DNA of 64,000 nt from Prochlorococcus sp. AG-424-P23 (GCA_003210135.1 QCNK01000003.1:1-64000); one strand, 5' to 3'. Counted from the first letter of the stretch, positions 46,825-55,688 are shown. Numbers and translations: made by a program. The notes: a model not told the origin generated them from the sequence alone.

Positions 46825-47751
46825 ATGCGTCTTTTACTACTTGGCTGCACTGGATTTGTTGGTAAAGAATTAGTACCGACACTAATCAATGAAAATCACG
46901 AAATATATATTGTCAGTAGAAAACCCATAAGTAAATTAAAGATTGATTTAGATTTCAATAAGTTTAAATTTTTTCAAATAGATTTAACAAAAGAAAAAAA
47001 CTGGAATAACAAAAATCTTCTAAATATTTTAAGAGAGACAGATGGAATTATTAATTTGATGGGAGAACCTATAGCAGAAAAAAAATGGACTTCTGAACAA
47101 AAACAGGAGATTGAAAAAAGTCGCATTAATACTACGAAATTTATGATGAAGACCCTTAAAAATTTAAAAATAAATCCAAAAGTCATTATAAATGGATCAG
47201 CAATAGGTTATTACGGTACAAGTTTGTCTGGTGAATTCACTGAAAATAGTATTGGAGGAAAAGACTTTTTAGCTAATCTTTGCAAAAAATGGGAAGCGGT
47301 CGCGGCTGAAAAACCGTTTTTCTCAAGGTTAGTTATTTTCAGAATTGGAATTGTTTTAGAGGCAGATGGAGGAGCATTAGGGAAAATGCTCCCTATATTT
47401 AAAGTTGGATTAGGTGGACCAATTGGAGATGGTAAGCAATGGATGAGTTGGATTCATAGAACTGATTTATGTACATTAATTACTCAAGCATTAGTTGATA
47501 AAAAGTATTCAGGAGTATTTAATGCTGTTGCTCCAAATCCAGTATTAATGAGAGACTTTTCTCAAATTTTAGGCAAATGTCTGAATAGACCGAATTTACT
47601 TCCAGTGCCTGGAGCGGTTTTAAAAATATTGTTAGGAGATGGAGCAAAAGTTGTATTAGAAGGACAAAAAGTAATTAGCAGTAAACTCAAAAATTATGCT
47701 TTTAAATATCCTCTTCTTGAGAAAGCAATTTACGCCTCCACCAAGAATTAA
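46825..47751 (+). CDS. NAD-dependent epimerase-like protein (TIGR01777/YfcH type)
   Basis: A 308-residue Rossmann-fold protein of the SDR39U1/YfcH group. I chose ATG 46825, since the cofactor motif L-L-G-C-T-G-F-V-G-K follows at residues 5-14; the open frame extends 56 codons further upstream without homology. G-Y-Y-G fits the active-site Tyr, and P-I-G-D-G-K-Q-W-M-S-W-I-H-R-T-D-L and the C-terminal A-P-N-P-V are family features. Its substrate is unknown; a chloroplast relative (GC1) affects plastid division. The last 50 bases overlap the convergent membrane-protein gene. Confidence 0.88.
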   Translation: MRLLLLGCTGFVGKELVPTLINENHEIYIVSRKPISKLKIDLDFNKFKFFQIDLTKEKNWNNKNLLNILRETDGIINLMGEPIAEKKWTSEQKQEIEKSRINTTKFMMKTLKNLKINPKVIINGSAIGYYGTSLSGEFTENSIGGKDFLANLCKKWEAVAAEKPFFSRLVIFRIGIVLEADGGALGKMLPIFKVGLGGPIGDGKQWMSWIHRTDLCTLITQALVDKKYSGVFNAVAPNPVLMRDFSQILGKCLNRPNLLPVPGAVLKILLGDGAKVVLEGQKVISSKLKNYAFKYPLLEKAIYASTKN

Positions 47752-47971
47752 TACCGTTTACTAAAGCACCAATAATAAGAATTGTTATCAATGGAACTAC
47801 AAGAGGATTCCAAACTATCTGAAAAAAATTAATAAAAATAAATATGCCATTAAATTGCATGATGATTGCAATAAGAAAAAATATTGCAAAAAAAATTACT
47901 ATAAATAAATTTATTAATAACAAATTATCGATAATTTGTTTTAACTTATTTTGATTATTTTCTTTAATCAT
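47702..47971 (-). CDS. Small membrane protein, unknown (89 aa)
   Basis: An 89-residue protein with two hydrophobic helices at about 18-42 and 55-72, then a basic/aromatic end (N-S-W-W-R-R-K-L). No family is recognised. Its start overlaps the end of the LpxB-like gene upstream by 8 bases on the same strand, which suggests translational coupling, and its last 50 bases overlap the epimerase end on the other strand. The tight coupling is the best argument that it is real. Confidence 0.72.
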   Translation of the reverse strand: MIKENNQNKLKQIIDNLLLINLFIVIFFAIFFLIAIIMQFNGIFIFINFFQIVWNPLVVPLITILIIGALVNGINSWWRRKLLSQEEDI

Positions 47972-49166
47972 TTTTTATAACAATATTCATGTCATCAACC
48001 ATTTTAAGACAAGCATTGTTTTCACCCATTCTTTTTTTGGCATTTTCATTACATGAGATCATAAACTTATTATTTAGCTGTATGAAGTATATTATTTTTA
48101 TGATCAATTTTATTGTCTGATTGATTTGATCATTCTTATCTTTATAGTTACTGGCACAAAAAACATATTTTCCAAGCAAACGTCTTTGCGCTTCTGCAAA
48201 AGTTTTTGTAAATTGTGGACCTTTACCTTCAATCTGAATAACAGGTTTTCCTAATCCAATCGCTTGCTCTGCTGCTGTTCCTGCCATGCTGATGCAGCAT
48301 CTACTTTTCAATAATATTTTGTCAAAATTATTCCAATATATATTCACTTCTAAAAATTTATATTGGAATTTCAAGAGATTATTATCTCTTATATTTTCTA
48401 GTTTTGACCATCCTCTTTTTTGAAATATCTCATTTATTTTTAATGAAGATAGAGCATTAACTATTGCAAAATTAAACTTAATTTTTTGAAAATATCTTAA
48501 ATCTGACAATGCCTCTAATACCTCTAGAATCAAAACAAAATTATGTAAAGTCTCAGGGAATCTACTTCCTGGAAATAATCCAATACTAAATTCATCGTTC
48601 TTTAATTCTTGGTTTATAGAAAAAAACTTATCCATAAATGGGTTGCCTAAAAAAGACACTTTCTTTTTTAATTGCAAAGTTAAATCATCAGCTGTAAGGT
48701 AATCTCGCGTATATATTTTTTTTGCTTTTTGTGATAGCAAGAAAAATTTTGAAGGCCATGGTAACTTTAACTTCCCTTCATAATGACTGGAATAAGCAAC
48801 TAGATATGTAAAAAAATCTTTTTTACATACCCATGCAAAAAAAACTGGCAAAATATCTCCAACTACAAAAAAATAATCATATTTTTTTCTTATTTTAAAA
48901 GTTAAATATAATCTTTTTAAGACATAAAATATTTCTCCTCCCAATATCTCAGTAAGTCTTCCCTTGAAAGAATTATAGCCAATTCCTCCAGTTCTAAATT
49001 CCTTAGTTTTACCAATAATCTTAATTTGTTCTTTTTCGTAATGGTTTCCCATACCAACAATTGGCAAAGCATGAACAGAATAACCACTTTTTACGAATTG
49101 TTTAGCTATTAGACTGCCAGATAAATCTTCTCCATGCCCATTACTTAATATTAAAATCTTAAACAA
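47964..49166 (-). CDS. Lipid-A-disaccharide synthase-related protein (TIGR03492 type)
   Basis: A 400-residue GT-B-like protein with the start I-L-I-L-S-N-G-H-G-E-D-L-S-G-S, then P-I-V-G-M-G, and near the C-terminus S-M-A-G-T-A-A-E-Q-A-I-G-L-G-K-P-V-I-Q-I, the nucleotide-sugar site of LpxB/MurG-like glycosyltransferases. Cyanobacteria also carry a regular LpxB, so this paralogue probably acts on another glycolipid. It is flanked on the same strand by a TPR gene one base upstream and overlapped by the small membrane protein downstream. Confidence 0.87.
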   Translation of the reverse strand: MFKILILSNGHGEDLSGSLIAKQFVKSGYSVHALPIVGMGNHYEKEQIKIIGKTKEFRTGGIGYNSFKGRLTEILGGEIFYVLKRLYLTFKIRKKYDYFFVVGDILPVFFAWVCKKDFFTYLVAYSSHYEGKLKLPWPSKFFLLSQKAKKIYTRDYLTADDLTLQLKKKVSFLGNPFMDKFFSINQELKNDEFSIGLFPGSRFPETLHNFVLILEVLEALSDLRYFQKIKFNFAIVNALSSLKINEIFQKRGWSKLENIRDNNLLKFQYKFLEVNIYWNNFDKILLKSRCCISMAGTAAEQAIGLGKPVIQIEGKGPQFTKTFAEAQRRLLGKYVFCASNYKDKNDQINQTIKLIIKIIYFIQLNNKFMISCNENAKKRMGENNACLKMVDDMNIVIKND

Positions 49167-49167
49167 T

Positions 49168-49596
49168 TTAAAATTCCAACCATTTTTTTACTTTGGTTAA
49201 CTCAGGCCAATCTGGATATCTACTTAATCCGTCTTCAACAGATTCTTTTAACTCACTTTTCACATCTGGCATCATCATAGACATTTTTTTTATTAACTCA
49301 ATATGATCCCTAACACCTTTATTATTGGTAGCCAAAAGAGCTAAAGACAAATTCATTCTTGCTTGTGGATCTTGCTGATTTAATCGAACAGCTTGTCTGG
49401 CAGCTGACAAAGCTTCTTCATTATTTTTCAAAAGTAATTGAAGCCATGATAAACAAGTCCAAGCAGCAAAATGATTTGGAATTTGCTGTATAATTTTTTG
49501 AAAATCTTGAACGATTGGAATTAAATCTTGCCCTGCTTTATATCTTGATAAAGCTGCATTAAAATCCTCTTCGATGGGATTAATTTCGTTATTCAT
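49168..49596 (-). CDS. TPR-like protein, unknown
   Basis: A 142-residue helical protein. Residues about 34-100 form two TPR units (H-F-A-A-W-T-C-L-S-W-L-Q-L-L-L-K-N-N-E-E-A-L-S-A-A-R-Q-A and D-P-Q-A-R-M-N-L-S-L-A-L-L-A-T-N). The end P-D-W-P-E-L-T-K-V-K-K-W-L is distinctive. Partner unknown. One base separates it from the LpxB-like gene and 6 bases from the IscA-type gene upstream, so it belongs to that co-directional run. Confidence 0.82.
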   Translation of the reverse strand: MNNEINPIEEDFNAALSRYKAGQDLIPIVQDFQKIIQQIPNHFAAWTCLSWLQLLLKNNEEALSAARQAVRLNQQDPQARMNLSLALLATNNKGVRDHIELIKKMSMMMPDVKSELKESVEDGLSRYPDWPELTKVKKWLEF

Positions 49597-49602
49597 TATT
49601 TA

Positions 49603-49995
49603 TTAAACTGCAAAGGAGCTTCCACATCCACACGTTTGAGAGGCATTGGGATTTACAAAATTAAAGCCACCTCCAATTAATTCCTTACTAAAATCTAACT
49701 GCATTCCATAAATATATAAAAGACTTTTAGGATCACAAACCACTTGAAAGCTTTGATCAGCTTTTAATGAATAATCATAAACTTTATCATCGGAATTTAT
49801 TTCATCAGTTCCTATAAAATCCATCGTATAACTCATCCCACTACAACCGCCTGATCTTACTCCTACCCTTAGTGCTTTTTTATCACTTTGGCCCTTCAAT
49901 AAATTTGAAATTTGTTCTATAGCATCATTCGTAATTAAGATACCTTTCCCATCATCAGAATTTTTAATTTCCTGTTTAACTTCTACATTTTCCAT
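49603..49995 (-). CDS. IscA/SufA-type iron-sulfur assembly protein
   Basis: A 130-residue A-type carrier from ATG 49995 (the frame extends 20 codons further, without homology). The three cluster ligands are Cys51 in G-G-C-S-G-M and Cys122/Cys124 in T-C-G-C-G-S-S-F. The N-terminal 15 residues are charged and not part of the fold. Cyanobacteria have separate IscA and SufA, involved in iron/redox sensing as well as assembly; I cannot tell which this is. crtQ diverges across about 100 bases. Confidence 0.92.
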   Translation of the reverse strand: MENVEVKQEIKNSDDGKGILITNDAIEQISNLLKGQSDKKALRVGVRSGGCSGMSYTMDFIGTDEINSDDKVYDYSLKADQSFQVVCDPKSLLYIYGMQLDFSKELIGGGFNFVNPNASQTCGCGSSFAV

Positions 49996-50074
49996 AAACA
50001 AGGTTTTTCTACTATTTATAATATAAAAACTTAATCGATAGGATGCATAGAACAAACGTTATCCAAGCTTGATT

Positions 50075-50083
50075 TGTTATAAT
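50075..50083 (+). promoter_or_regulatory. Extended -10 promoter element of crtQ
   Basis: The sequence TTGTTATAAT contains TGTTATAAT, an extended -10 (TGn then TATAAT at 50078-50083). A start of transcription some seven bases later falls about five bases before the crtQ GTG (50095), predicting a nearly leaderless mRNA. I find no convincing -35, as expected for extended -10 promoters. Confidence 0.45.
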
Positions 50084-50094
50084 TTTAAGAAAAA

Positions 50095-51549
50095 GTGAAA
50101 ATTGCAATAGTTGGTTCTGGATTAGCTGGTCTTACAGCAGCAGTCAATTTGGTTGACGAAGGTCACGAAGTAGAAATTTACGAGAGCAGGTCATTTTGGG
50201 GAGGTAAAGTAGGAAGTTGGGAAGATAAGGATGGCAACCACATAGAAATGGGTTTACATGTATTTTTTTACAATTATGCAAATCTGTTTAAATTAATGAA
50301 AAAAGTAGGAGCTTTAGACAATTTACTCCCGAAAGATCATACTCATCTATTTATCAATAATGGTGGTAATTTAAAATCGTTAGACTTCAGATTTCCTTTA
50401 GGTGCTCCTTTTAACGGACTTAAAGCTTTTTTTACCACCGAACAACTTACTTGGGTTGATAAGTTCAGAAATGCCCTAGCTTTAGGGACAAGTCCAATCG
50501 TTAGAGGATTAATAGACTATGAAGGCGCAATGAAAATAATTAGAGATCTAGATAGAATTAGTTTTAAAGAATGGTTTTTAAACCATGGTGGAAGTGAAAA
50601 AAGTTTAGAAAGAATGTGGGATCCTATCGCATATGCATTAGGTTTTATTAATTGCAAAGATATTTCAGCAAGATGCATGTTAACTATATTCATGATGTTT
50701 GCTTCAAAAACAGAAGCATCAAAACTTAATCTTTTAAAAGGTTCTCCACATAAGTGGTTAACGCAACCTATCGTCGACTACATCACAAACAAAGGAGCAA
50801 AAATACATCTTAACCATAAGGTAGAAGAAATCATTTATGAAAAGGAATCTTCCTCTTATTCAGTAAATCAATTAAAAATATCTTCTCCTGAAGGAATTAA
50901 GGCAGTGTTTGCAGATAAATTTCTAGCTGCCTGTGATGTTCCTGGAATTAAAAAAATAATTCCAAAAGAATGGTATCAATTTAAAGAATTTGAAGGTTTA
51001 AAAAAACTTAGAGCTGTAGCTGTTGCCACAATCCAATTAAGATATGACGGTTGGGTTACTGAATTACAAAAAGATAATACTGGAAACGAACCAATTGGAC
51101 TAGATAACCTTCTTTATTCTGCTGATGCCTCTTTCAGTTGTTTTGCTGATTTAGCACTATCAAGTCCAGCAGACTATAGAAAAAAAGATATGGGATCGCT
51201 TCTCCAATGTGTTTTAACTCCTGGCGATAGATGGATGGGAAGATCCACAGAAAGAATTACAAAAGAAATTGATAAAGAGGTTCGCCGTCTATTCCCATCC
51301 TCAAAAAACCTTAAATTGCTTTGGAGTAACGTGGTACAAATTCCACAATCACTCTATAGAGAAGCTCCCGGTATGGAACCTTTCAGACCCGATCAAAAAA
51401 CATCTATATCTAATTTCTTCATGGCTGGAAGTTATACAAAACAAGATTATATAGACTCTATGGAGGGAGCTACAATGAGTGGTCATTTAGCTGCCGCCGC
51501 AATTTTAGAGAAGAAAGCCGAATTAGAAAAAAATCTTGCAGTAAGTTAA
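50095..51549 (+). CDS. crtQ: Zeta-carotene desaturase (plant type)
   Basis: CrtQ (Zds) converts zeta-carotene to lycopene isomers. The 484-residue flavoprotein starts with GTG at 50095 and the FAD fold [14 protein letters not shown] at residues 3-16, then G-G-K-V-G-S-W and [10 protein letters not shown]. The C-terminal [19 protein letters not shown] is the second FAD contact. It is a paralogue of CrtP in the same window. A conserved SRPBCC gene follows after 3 bases. Confidence 0.96.
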   Translation: MKIAIVGSGLAGLTAAVNLVDEGHEVEIYESRSFWGGKVGSWEDKDGNHIEMGLHVFFYNYANLFKLMKKVGALDNLLPKDHTHLFINNGGNLKSLDFRFPLGAPFNGLKAFFTTEQLTWVDKFRNALALGTSPIVRGLIDYEGAMKIIRDLDRISFKEWFLNHGGSEKSLERMWDPIAYALGFINCKDISARCMLTIFMMFASKTEASKLNLLKGSPHKWLTQPIVDYITNKGAKIHLNHKVEEIIYEKESSSYSVNQLKISSPEGIKAVFADKFLAACDVPGIKKIIPKEWYQFKEFEGLKKLRAVAVATIQLRYDGWVTELQKDNTGNEPIGLDNLLYSADASFSCFADLALSSPADYRKKDMGSLLQCVLTPGDRWMGRSTERITKEIDKEVRRLFPSSKNLKLLWSNVVQIPQSLYREAPGMEPFRPDQKTSISNFFMAGSYTKQDYIDSMEGATMSGHLAAAAILEKKAELEKNLAVS

Positions 51550-51552
51550 TTA

Positions 51553-52023
51553 ATGGGTACTTGGCTAAAACATGACGTAATAACAGTTGTTAATGCGCCT
51601 CTTGAAAATGTATGGGACACATGGAGCGATTTAGATTCAATGTCACTTTGGATGAGCTGGATTGAATCTGTAAAAACAGTTGACGAAGAGACTAATACGT
51701 TACCAGATTTAACAGAATGGACTTTAGCTGCAAATGGCTTTAGGTTTAAATGGAAAGCTCAAATTACAGAAAGGGTTGAAAAAAGCAAACTTAAATGGAA
51801 ATCAATAGGAGGGTTACCAACTGAGGGATCAGTAGTTTTCGAAAGTAAAACTGATGAAATCACAACGGTAAATTTAGCAATAACTTATGAACTACCAAAA
51901 ATGATTGCTCGGTTTATGGAAGAAAATATTTTAGGCAAAATGGTTACAAACGAATTACAGGCCAATATTGATAGGTTCAAAGATTTAGTTGAAAAGAACT
52001 ATACAAAAAAATTTTCTAATTAA
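51553..52023 (+). CDS. SRPBCC-family protein linked to crtQ
   Basis: A 156-residue cyclase/dehydrase-like protein of the START (SRPBCC) fold: V-N-A-P-L-E-N-V-W-D-T-W-S-D-L near residues 12-26, followed by L-W-M-S-W-I-E-S-V and a C-terminal helix (L-Q-A-N-I-D-R-F-K-D-L-V). Such proteins bind hydrophobic ligands in a cavity. The 3-base gap behind crtQ suggests coupled translation and a carotenoid-related role, which I infer from context alone. Its end overlaps the convergent hemD by 8 bases. Confidence 0.87.
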   Translation: MGTWLKHDVITVVNAPLENVWDTWSDLDSMSLWMSWIESVKTVDEETNTLPDLTEWTLAANGFRFKWKAQITERVEKSKLKWKSIGGLPTEGSVVFESKTDEITTVNLAITYELPKMIARFMEENILGKMVTNELQANIDRFKDLVEKNYTKKFSN

Positions 52024-52813
52024 AAATATTAATTGCTACATCTAGTAGTCCTTCAAAAGTATATTTTTTTGCCTGACTATCAACTCTTCCAAAAATCTTA
52101 TTACATATTTTTGTTGTCTGAGGTCCAATAGTTAATAACTTAATTTGATCAAAATATTCTAACCATTGTTTACCAAGTTTTTTTTCTAGTAAAAAAGAAG
52201 CATTTACTACGGTTTTACCGCTTGAGAAAATAATTGCATCGACTTTTCGATTAGAAATAATATCAATTGTTTCTTCCGGAATTGATTCAGGACATCTAGT
52301 TTCATATGCAGCAACCTCAAATACACGAGAACCAGCCTTTCTAAATTGATCTGCAATTAAATCCCTACCACCTGTTTGAACTCTTGGTACAAAAACTCGA
52401 AGTCCATAACCAGATACTGGGAAATTATCAATTAAACTTTCAGCAACAAATTCTGGAGGTATGAAATCAGCCTTAATCCCAAAATCATCAAGAGTTTTTG
52501 AGGTTTTTTCTCCAACTACGGCGATTTTTGTGTTTTTAGAACATTCTTTTAATGAACTATTAAAGTATCTAAGTCTTTTATCCACAAATTTGATCCCATT
52601 ACTACTGGAGAAAATAATCCAATGAAAATCATTTATTTGACTTAATGCTTCGTCAAGAGGATTCAAATCATCAGGATCAGCAATAGTTATTGCAGGAAAA
52701 TCAAATACATTAGCGCCCTTGCTTATGAATATTTTTTTTATATCCAATATCCCTTCTTTTGATCGAGTAATAATTATATTTCTTTGATCAAGGGGTAGAT
52801 CAACTTTCGGCAT
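52016..52813 (-). CDS. hemD: Uroporphyrinogen-III synthase
   Basis: HemD closes hydroxymethylbilane to uroporphyrinogen III for heme, chlorophyll and cobalamin. I chose ATG 52813 (265 residues, M-P-K-V-D-L-P-L); an in-frame TTG at 52825 adds four. The family is poorly conserved, but R-N-I-I-I-T-R, W-I-I-F-S-S-S-N-G-I-K, V-F-V-P-R-V-Q-T-G-G-R-D and I-I-F-S-S-G-K-T-V fit. It overlaps the rbfA end by 14 bases and the SRPBCC end by 8. Confidence 0.88.
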   Translation of the reverse strand: MPKVDLPLDQRNIIITRSKEGILDIKKIFISKGANVFDFPAITIADPDDLNPLDEALSQINDFHWIIFSSSNGIKFVDKRLRYFNSSLKECSKNTKIAVVGEKTSKTLDDFGIKADFIPPEFVAESLIDNFPVSGYGLRVFVPRVQTGGRDLIADQFRKAGSRVFEVAAYETRCPESIPEETIDIISNRKVDAIIFSSGKTVVNASFLLEKKLGKQWLEYFDQIKLLTIGPQTTKICNKIFGRVDSQAKKYTFEGLLDVAINIFN

Positions 52814-53192
52814 CCTTGTCCTCAAAATTATGATTTTGATTTTTATTTTTTAATTCATCGAGAAGTTTCAAGACTGATAATCCTTTATCAAGAACAACAT
52901 CGTCTTTAAAAATTATCTCTGGAACTCTTCTCATCTCAATTCTTTTTCCTAAAATATGCCTTATAGAACTTTTTGCAATATTCAAATTTTCAACAATCTC
53001 TTTCCTCACTTTCTCTTGAGCAGTTGAAGTTATGTAAATTTTACAGTGTTGCAAATCATTTGATAAATCAATCTTAGAAATATTGACGAAATGATCTCTA
53101 ATCAGATCATTTTCTAAATCATTCTGCAAAATAAGGGTTATTTCTTTCTTCAAAAGAGAAGAAACTTTTGCAAGACGGTAATTATTTGGCAT
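52800..53192 (-). CDS. rbfA: Ribosome-binding factor A
   Basis: RbfA helps 30S maturation and cold adaptation. The 130-residue protein has the KH-like pattern V-S-S-L-L-K-K-E-I-T-L-I-L near the start, C-K-I-Y-I-T-S in the middle and R-M-R-R... R-R-V-P-E-I-I-F-K-D-D near 100. It follows the DUF751 gene with a one-base overlap and overlaps hemD by 14 bases, so the three are co-transcribed. Confidence 0.94.
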   Translation of the reverse strand: MPNNYRLAKVSSLLKKEITLILQNDLENDLIRDHFVNISKIDLSNDLQHCKIYITSTAQEKVRKEIVENLNIAKSSIRHILGKRIEMRRVPEIIFKDDVVLDKGLSVLKLLDELKNKNQNHNFEDKDAES

Positions 53193-53401
53193 TATGGTTG
53201 TAAATTTATTGGGTTTGTCATCGCTTGCAAGACAAAATAAACAGTTATGAAAGCACTTAAGACAGAAGATATCAAACCTACTATTGTGAGTGGATTTGAT
53301 CTATTCTTGAATAAAGGTTCAAGCAAAGCAACAAGTCCCCCAACAATGATAGATATCAAATACTTTGGATATCTCGCAACATTAGAGAAAAATTCGCCCA
53401 T
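53192..53401 (-). CDS. DUF751 small membrane protein
   Basis: A 69-residue cyanobacterial DUF751 protein from ATG 53401 (a GTG at 53410 would add three residues). It begins M-G-E-F-F-S-N-V-A-R-Y-P-K-Y-L, a family pattern, and has two hydrophobic helices at about 16-28 and 42-60. A GGAG lies close upstream. The function is unknown; the gene commonly precedes rbfA in this lineage and its stop overlaps the rbfA start by one base. Confidence 0.85.
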   Translation of the reverse strand: MGEFFSNVARYPKYLISIIVGGLVALLEPLFKNRSNPLTIVGLISSVLSAFITVYFVLQAMTNPINLQP

Positions 53402-53455
53402 CAGCTCCACAAATAGATTACTTTTTTAGCTAAGTTTTAACAAACATTAAACAGC

Positions 53456-54181
53456 ATGATTACATTATATCAATTTAGGCATAGTGCTTTTTGTTTAAAA
53501 ACAAGAATGGCTCTTCATGCAAAAAAACTACAATATCGCGTTGAAGAAGTAACACCTGGAATAGGGCAATTTGAAATCTTTAAATTATCAGGTCAAAAAC
53601 AAGTACCTGTAATAGTCGATAGTAATGATCAAGTTATTAATGACTCTTCAACTATTTGCGAATATATAGATAAAAAAAATGATAACAATCCGCTTTTCCC
53701 TGAGGATCCAATATTATTTGCACAATGCAAACTAATTGAAGATTGGGCAGATACTACAATGGCTACAACTTGTAGAAAATCTTTAATAAAATCTGCCATA
53801 GAAAATCCACAGCTAAGAACTGCATTACTCCCAGATGAAATACCTTCTTCAGTTAAAAGTATTGTTGATAAATTACCTTTTGAAAATCTTAGTAAAATTT
53901 CTAATGTAGTTTTGTCTTCTAAAGATAATTTAGAACTCCAAAAATTACTGGAAGCTTTATCAAAATCCTTGATCAACAAGAAATATTTAGTTGGAGATAG
54001 TTTATCAATTGCAGATATTTCAATTGCTGCTCAATTATCCCTTCTTAAATTTCCAAAGTCTGCAGGACCCATTCTTTCAGGAGAGGGGAGCCAAGAATAC
54101 ATAAACAACCCTTATTTAGAAAATCTTTTCATTTGGAGGAACAACTTAGAAGAATATCTTTTTAGTGCTAACTCTCAATAA
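53456..54181 (+). CDS. Glutathione S-transferase family protein
   Basis: A 241-residue protein with a thioredoxin-fold N-terminus (L-Y-Q-F-R-H-S-A-F-C-L-K-T-R-M at residues 4-18, cis-Pro in K-Q-V-P-V-I, then D-S-S-T-I-C-E-Y-I-D) and a helical GST C-terminal domain (D-S-L-S-I-A-D-I-S-I-A). The first-domain Ser/Cys near residues 10-13 could activate glutathione. The substrate is unknown. Its last 14 bases overlap the convergent exported-protein gene. Confidence 0.88.
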   Translation: MITLYQFRHSAFCLKTRMALHAKKLQYRVEEVTPGIGQFEIFKLSGQKQVPVIVDSNDQVINDSSTICEYIDKKNDNNPLFPEDPILFAQCKLIEDWADTTMATTCRKSLIKSAIENPQLRTALLPDEIPSSVKSIVDKLPFENLSKISNVVLSSKDNLELQKLLEALSKSLINKKYLVGDSLSIADISIAAQLSLLKFPKSAGPILSGEGSQEYINNPYLENLFIWRNNLEEYLFSANSQ

Positions 54182-54875
54182 ATTCAAACTTCAATTTATA
54201 TTTATTTGTTTTTATAGCATGAATAGAAGGATCACCAACTTTTGAACCATAAGACGCAACATATTGCACTCCACAAATTGATGGTTTAATTGAATTATCA
54301 ACTTCCAATATTTCTTCGGAACATTTTTGAAATTTACTAATGGTCTCTACCTGATTAATCCTTGAAGCACCTGGCTTATGTGCAGTTTGTATAACTAGCT
54401 CATCTGCGAAAAAAATATCATCATTTTGGATCTGATTTCTCCCTGTAATTCTTGAATCGATATAAAAATCATCTTTTAAATAAGTAATTTGATTATTAAT
54501 AGATTGAGGATCATTTACAACCTTGATTAAGGTATCACCAAATATTGCTTTTCCAATAGATTCAGAATTTTTTGCACGATTACCGACAACTAAATCTGAA
54601 TCATTCTTAAAGAAATTTACTTTATAAATAACTGGCTCTTCTGAATCATTAATTACATCTTGAGAAGTAACAAGCCAATTCCCCTCGAACCATTTAGGAT
54701 AAATTAAATCCTCAGAAGTATCCGACAGTTTAAAATTTGGTAAATATAATTCTGGCCATTGATTTACACGATTTTCCAAAAACTCTCGTACATTAGGATC
54801 TACAAAAGCAAAAGAACTTTCTAAAAAAATTCCTTGAAAAATCAAGCAAAGAATTAATCCAAGAAGAATCTTCAT
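54168..54875 (-). CDS. Exported protein, DUF6816-like, unknown function
   Basis: A 235-residue protein with a clear signal peptide (M-K-I-L-L-G-L-I-L-C-L-I-F-Q-G, cleavage probably after S-F-A near residue 24), so it is periplasmic or lumenal. The mature part starts F-V-D-P-N-V-R-E-F-L and has Y-P-K-W-F-E-G-N-W-L-V-T-S-Q, a pattern I recall from thylakoid-related DUF6816 proteins, but that naming is uncertain. Two Cys (near 188 and 204) might pair. Its start codon is one base from the divergent CRR7-like start. Confidence 0.8.
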   Translation of the reverse strand: MKILLGLILCLIFQGIFLESSFAFVDPNVREFLENRVNQWPELYLPNFKLSDTSEDLIYPKWFEGNWLVTSQDVINDSEEPVIYKVNFFKNDSDLVVGNRAKNSESIGKAIFGDTLIKVVNDPQSINNQITYLKDDFYIDSRITGRNQIQNDDIFFADELVIQTAHKPGASRINQVETISKFQKCSEEILEVDNSIKPSICGVQYVASYGSKVGDPSIHAIKTNKYKLKFEFIES

Positions 54876-54876
54876 T

Positions 54877-55134
54877 ATGTCAAATCCACTAATAAGAGCA
54901 TCAGATCATTATGTATTATTAGAGCCAGATTCAAAAGAAAAAATTGTATCAAAGCAAGAAGCAATTTTATGGTTGAAGAATTGGCTCAGTAAGACAGAAA
55001 CACAAACAATATATCAAAATATAGAAGATCCTGATCAGGAATTTTTTGAAGAATTATTAGAAAGCACTTATGAATTAGAAATAAAATTAGGATACGTTAT
55101 CAAATGGTTTGCAGTAAGAATTGAACCAGATTAA
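54877..55134 (+). CDS. CRR7-like protein (NDH-1 related)
   Basis: An 85-residue protein. Its pattern D-H-Y-V-L-L-E-P-D-S-K-E-K near residues 10-22 and the end Y-E-L-E-I-K-L-G-Y-V-I-K-W-F-A-V-R-I-E match what I recall of the CHLORORESPIRATORY REDUCTION 7 family (formerly DUF3571), which in plants is needed for NDH complex accumulation. The presence of nine ndh genes in the window is consistent. It starts one base from the divergent exported-protein gene and overlaps the aroK end by 4 bases. The family match is from memory. Confidence 0.68.
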   Translation: MSNPLIRASDHYVLLEPDSKEKIVSKQEAILWLKNWLSKTETQTIYQNIEDPDQEFFEELLESTYELEIKLGYVIKWFAVRIEPD

Positions 55135-55688
55135 CTAATTATTTCTTTATGAATTGCATTAATTATTTTCATAGCGACTTCTTCAATATTTTCCCTTTTT
55201 ACTTGAATTCTTAAATCTGCTTGAGAATACAAATTTTCTCTAGATTGAAAAATGCTCATATATAAATCATTTAGATTCTTTCCCTGAAGAAGTGGTCTAT
55301 TTTCAATTTCATTTTTCAATCTTCCAATTGCTATATCCTCGTCGAGATCTATCCATGCAGTTATTCCCTGCCTTAAGATTCCCCAGTTTTCCGATTTGGT
55401 AACTATTCCTCCCCCAGTAGAGATTACTAATGAAGGAATTTTGATAGTTTCTTTAAGGCAGCTTGCTTCTAATTCACGGAAATTATTTTCTCCTTCATCA
55501 TTAAAAATTTGATTGATAGATTTTTTTGCCAACTTCTCTATTAACGAATCTAAATCAATATATTTATACTTCAATAATTCAGCCAGCTTCAAACCGGTTT
55601 GTGACTTACCAGAACCCATCATTCCTATTAAAAATATGCTTCTGCCCTTTAAAGTATGAACTATTTTTTTGATAATGGATTGTTCCAT
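55131..55688 (-). CDS. aroK: Shikimate kinase
   Basis: AroK phosphorylates shikimate in the aromatic amino acid pathway. The 185-residue protein has the P-loop G-M-M-G-S-G-K-S at residues 22-29, D-L-D-S-L-I-E (the D-x-D metal site), F-R-E-L-E, and S-T-G-G-G-I-V, then R-P-L-L-Q-G-K in the lid. A 14-residue N-terminal addition precedes the fold. It converges on the CRR7-like gene with a 4-base overlap and diverges from the PTPS gene over 50 bases. Confidence 0.95.
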   Translation of the reverse strand: MEQSIIKKIVHTLKGRSIFLIGMMGSGKSQTGLKLAELLKYKYIDLDSLIEKLAKKSINQIFNDEGENNFRELEASCLKETIKIPSLVISTGGGIVTKSENWGILRQGITAWIDLDEDIAIGRLKNEIENRPLLQGKNLNDLYMSIFQSRENLYSQADLRIQVKRENIEEVAMKIINAIHKEIIS

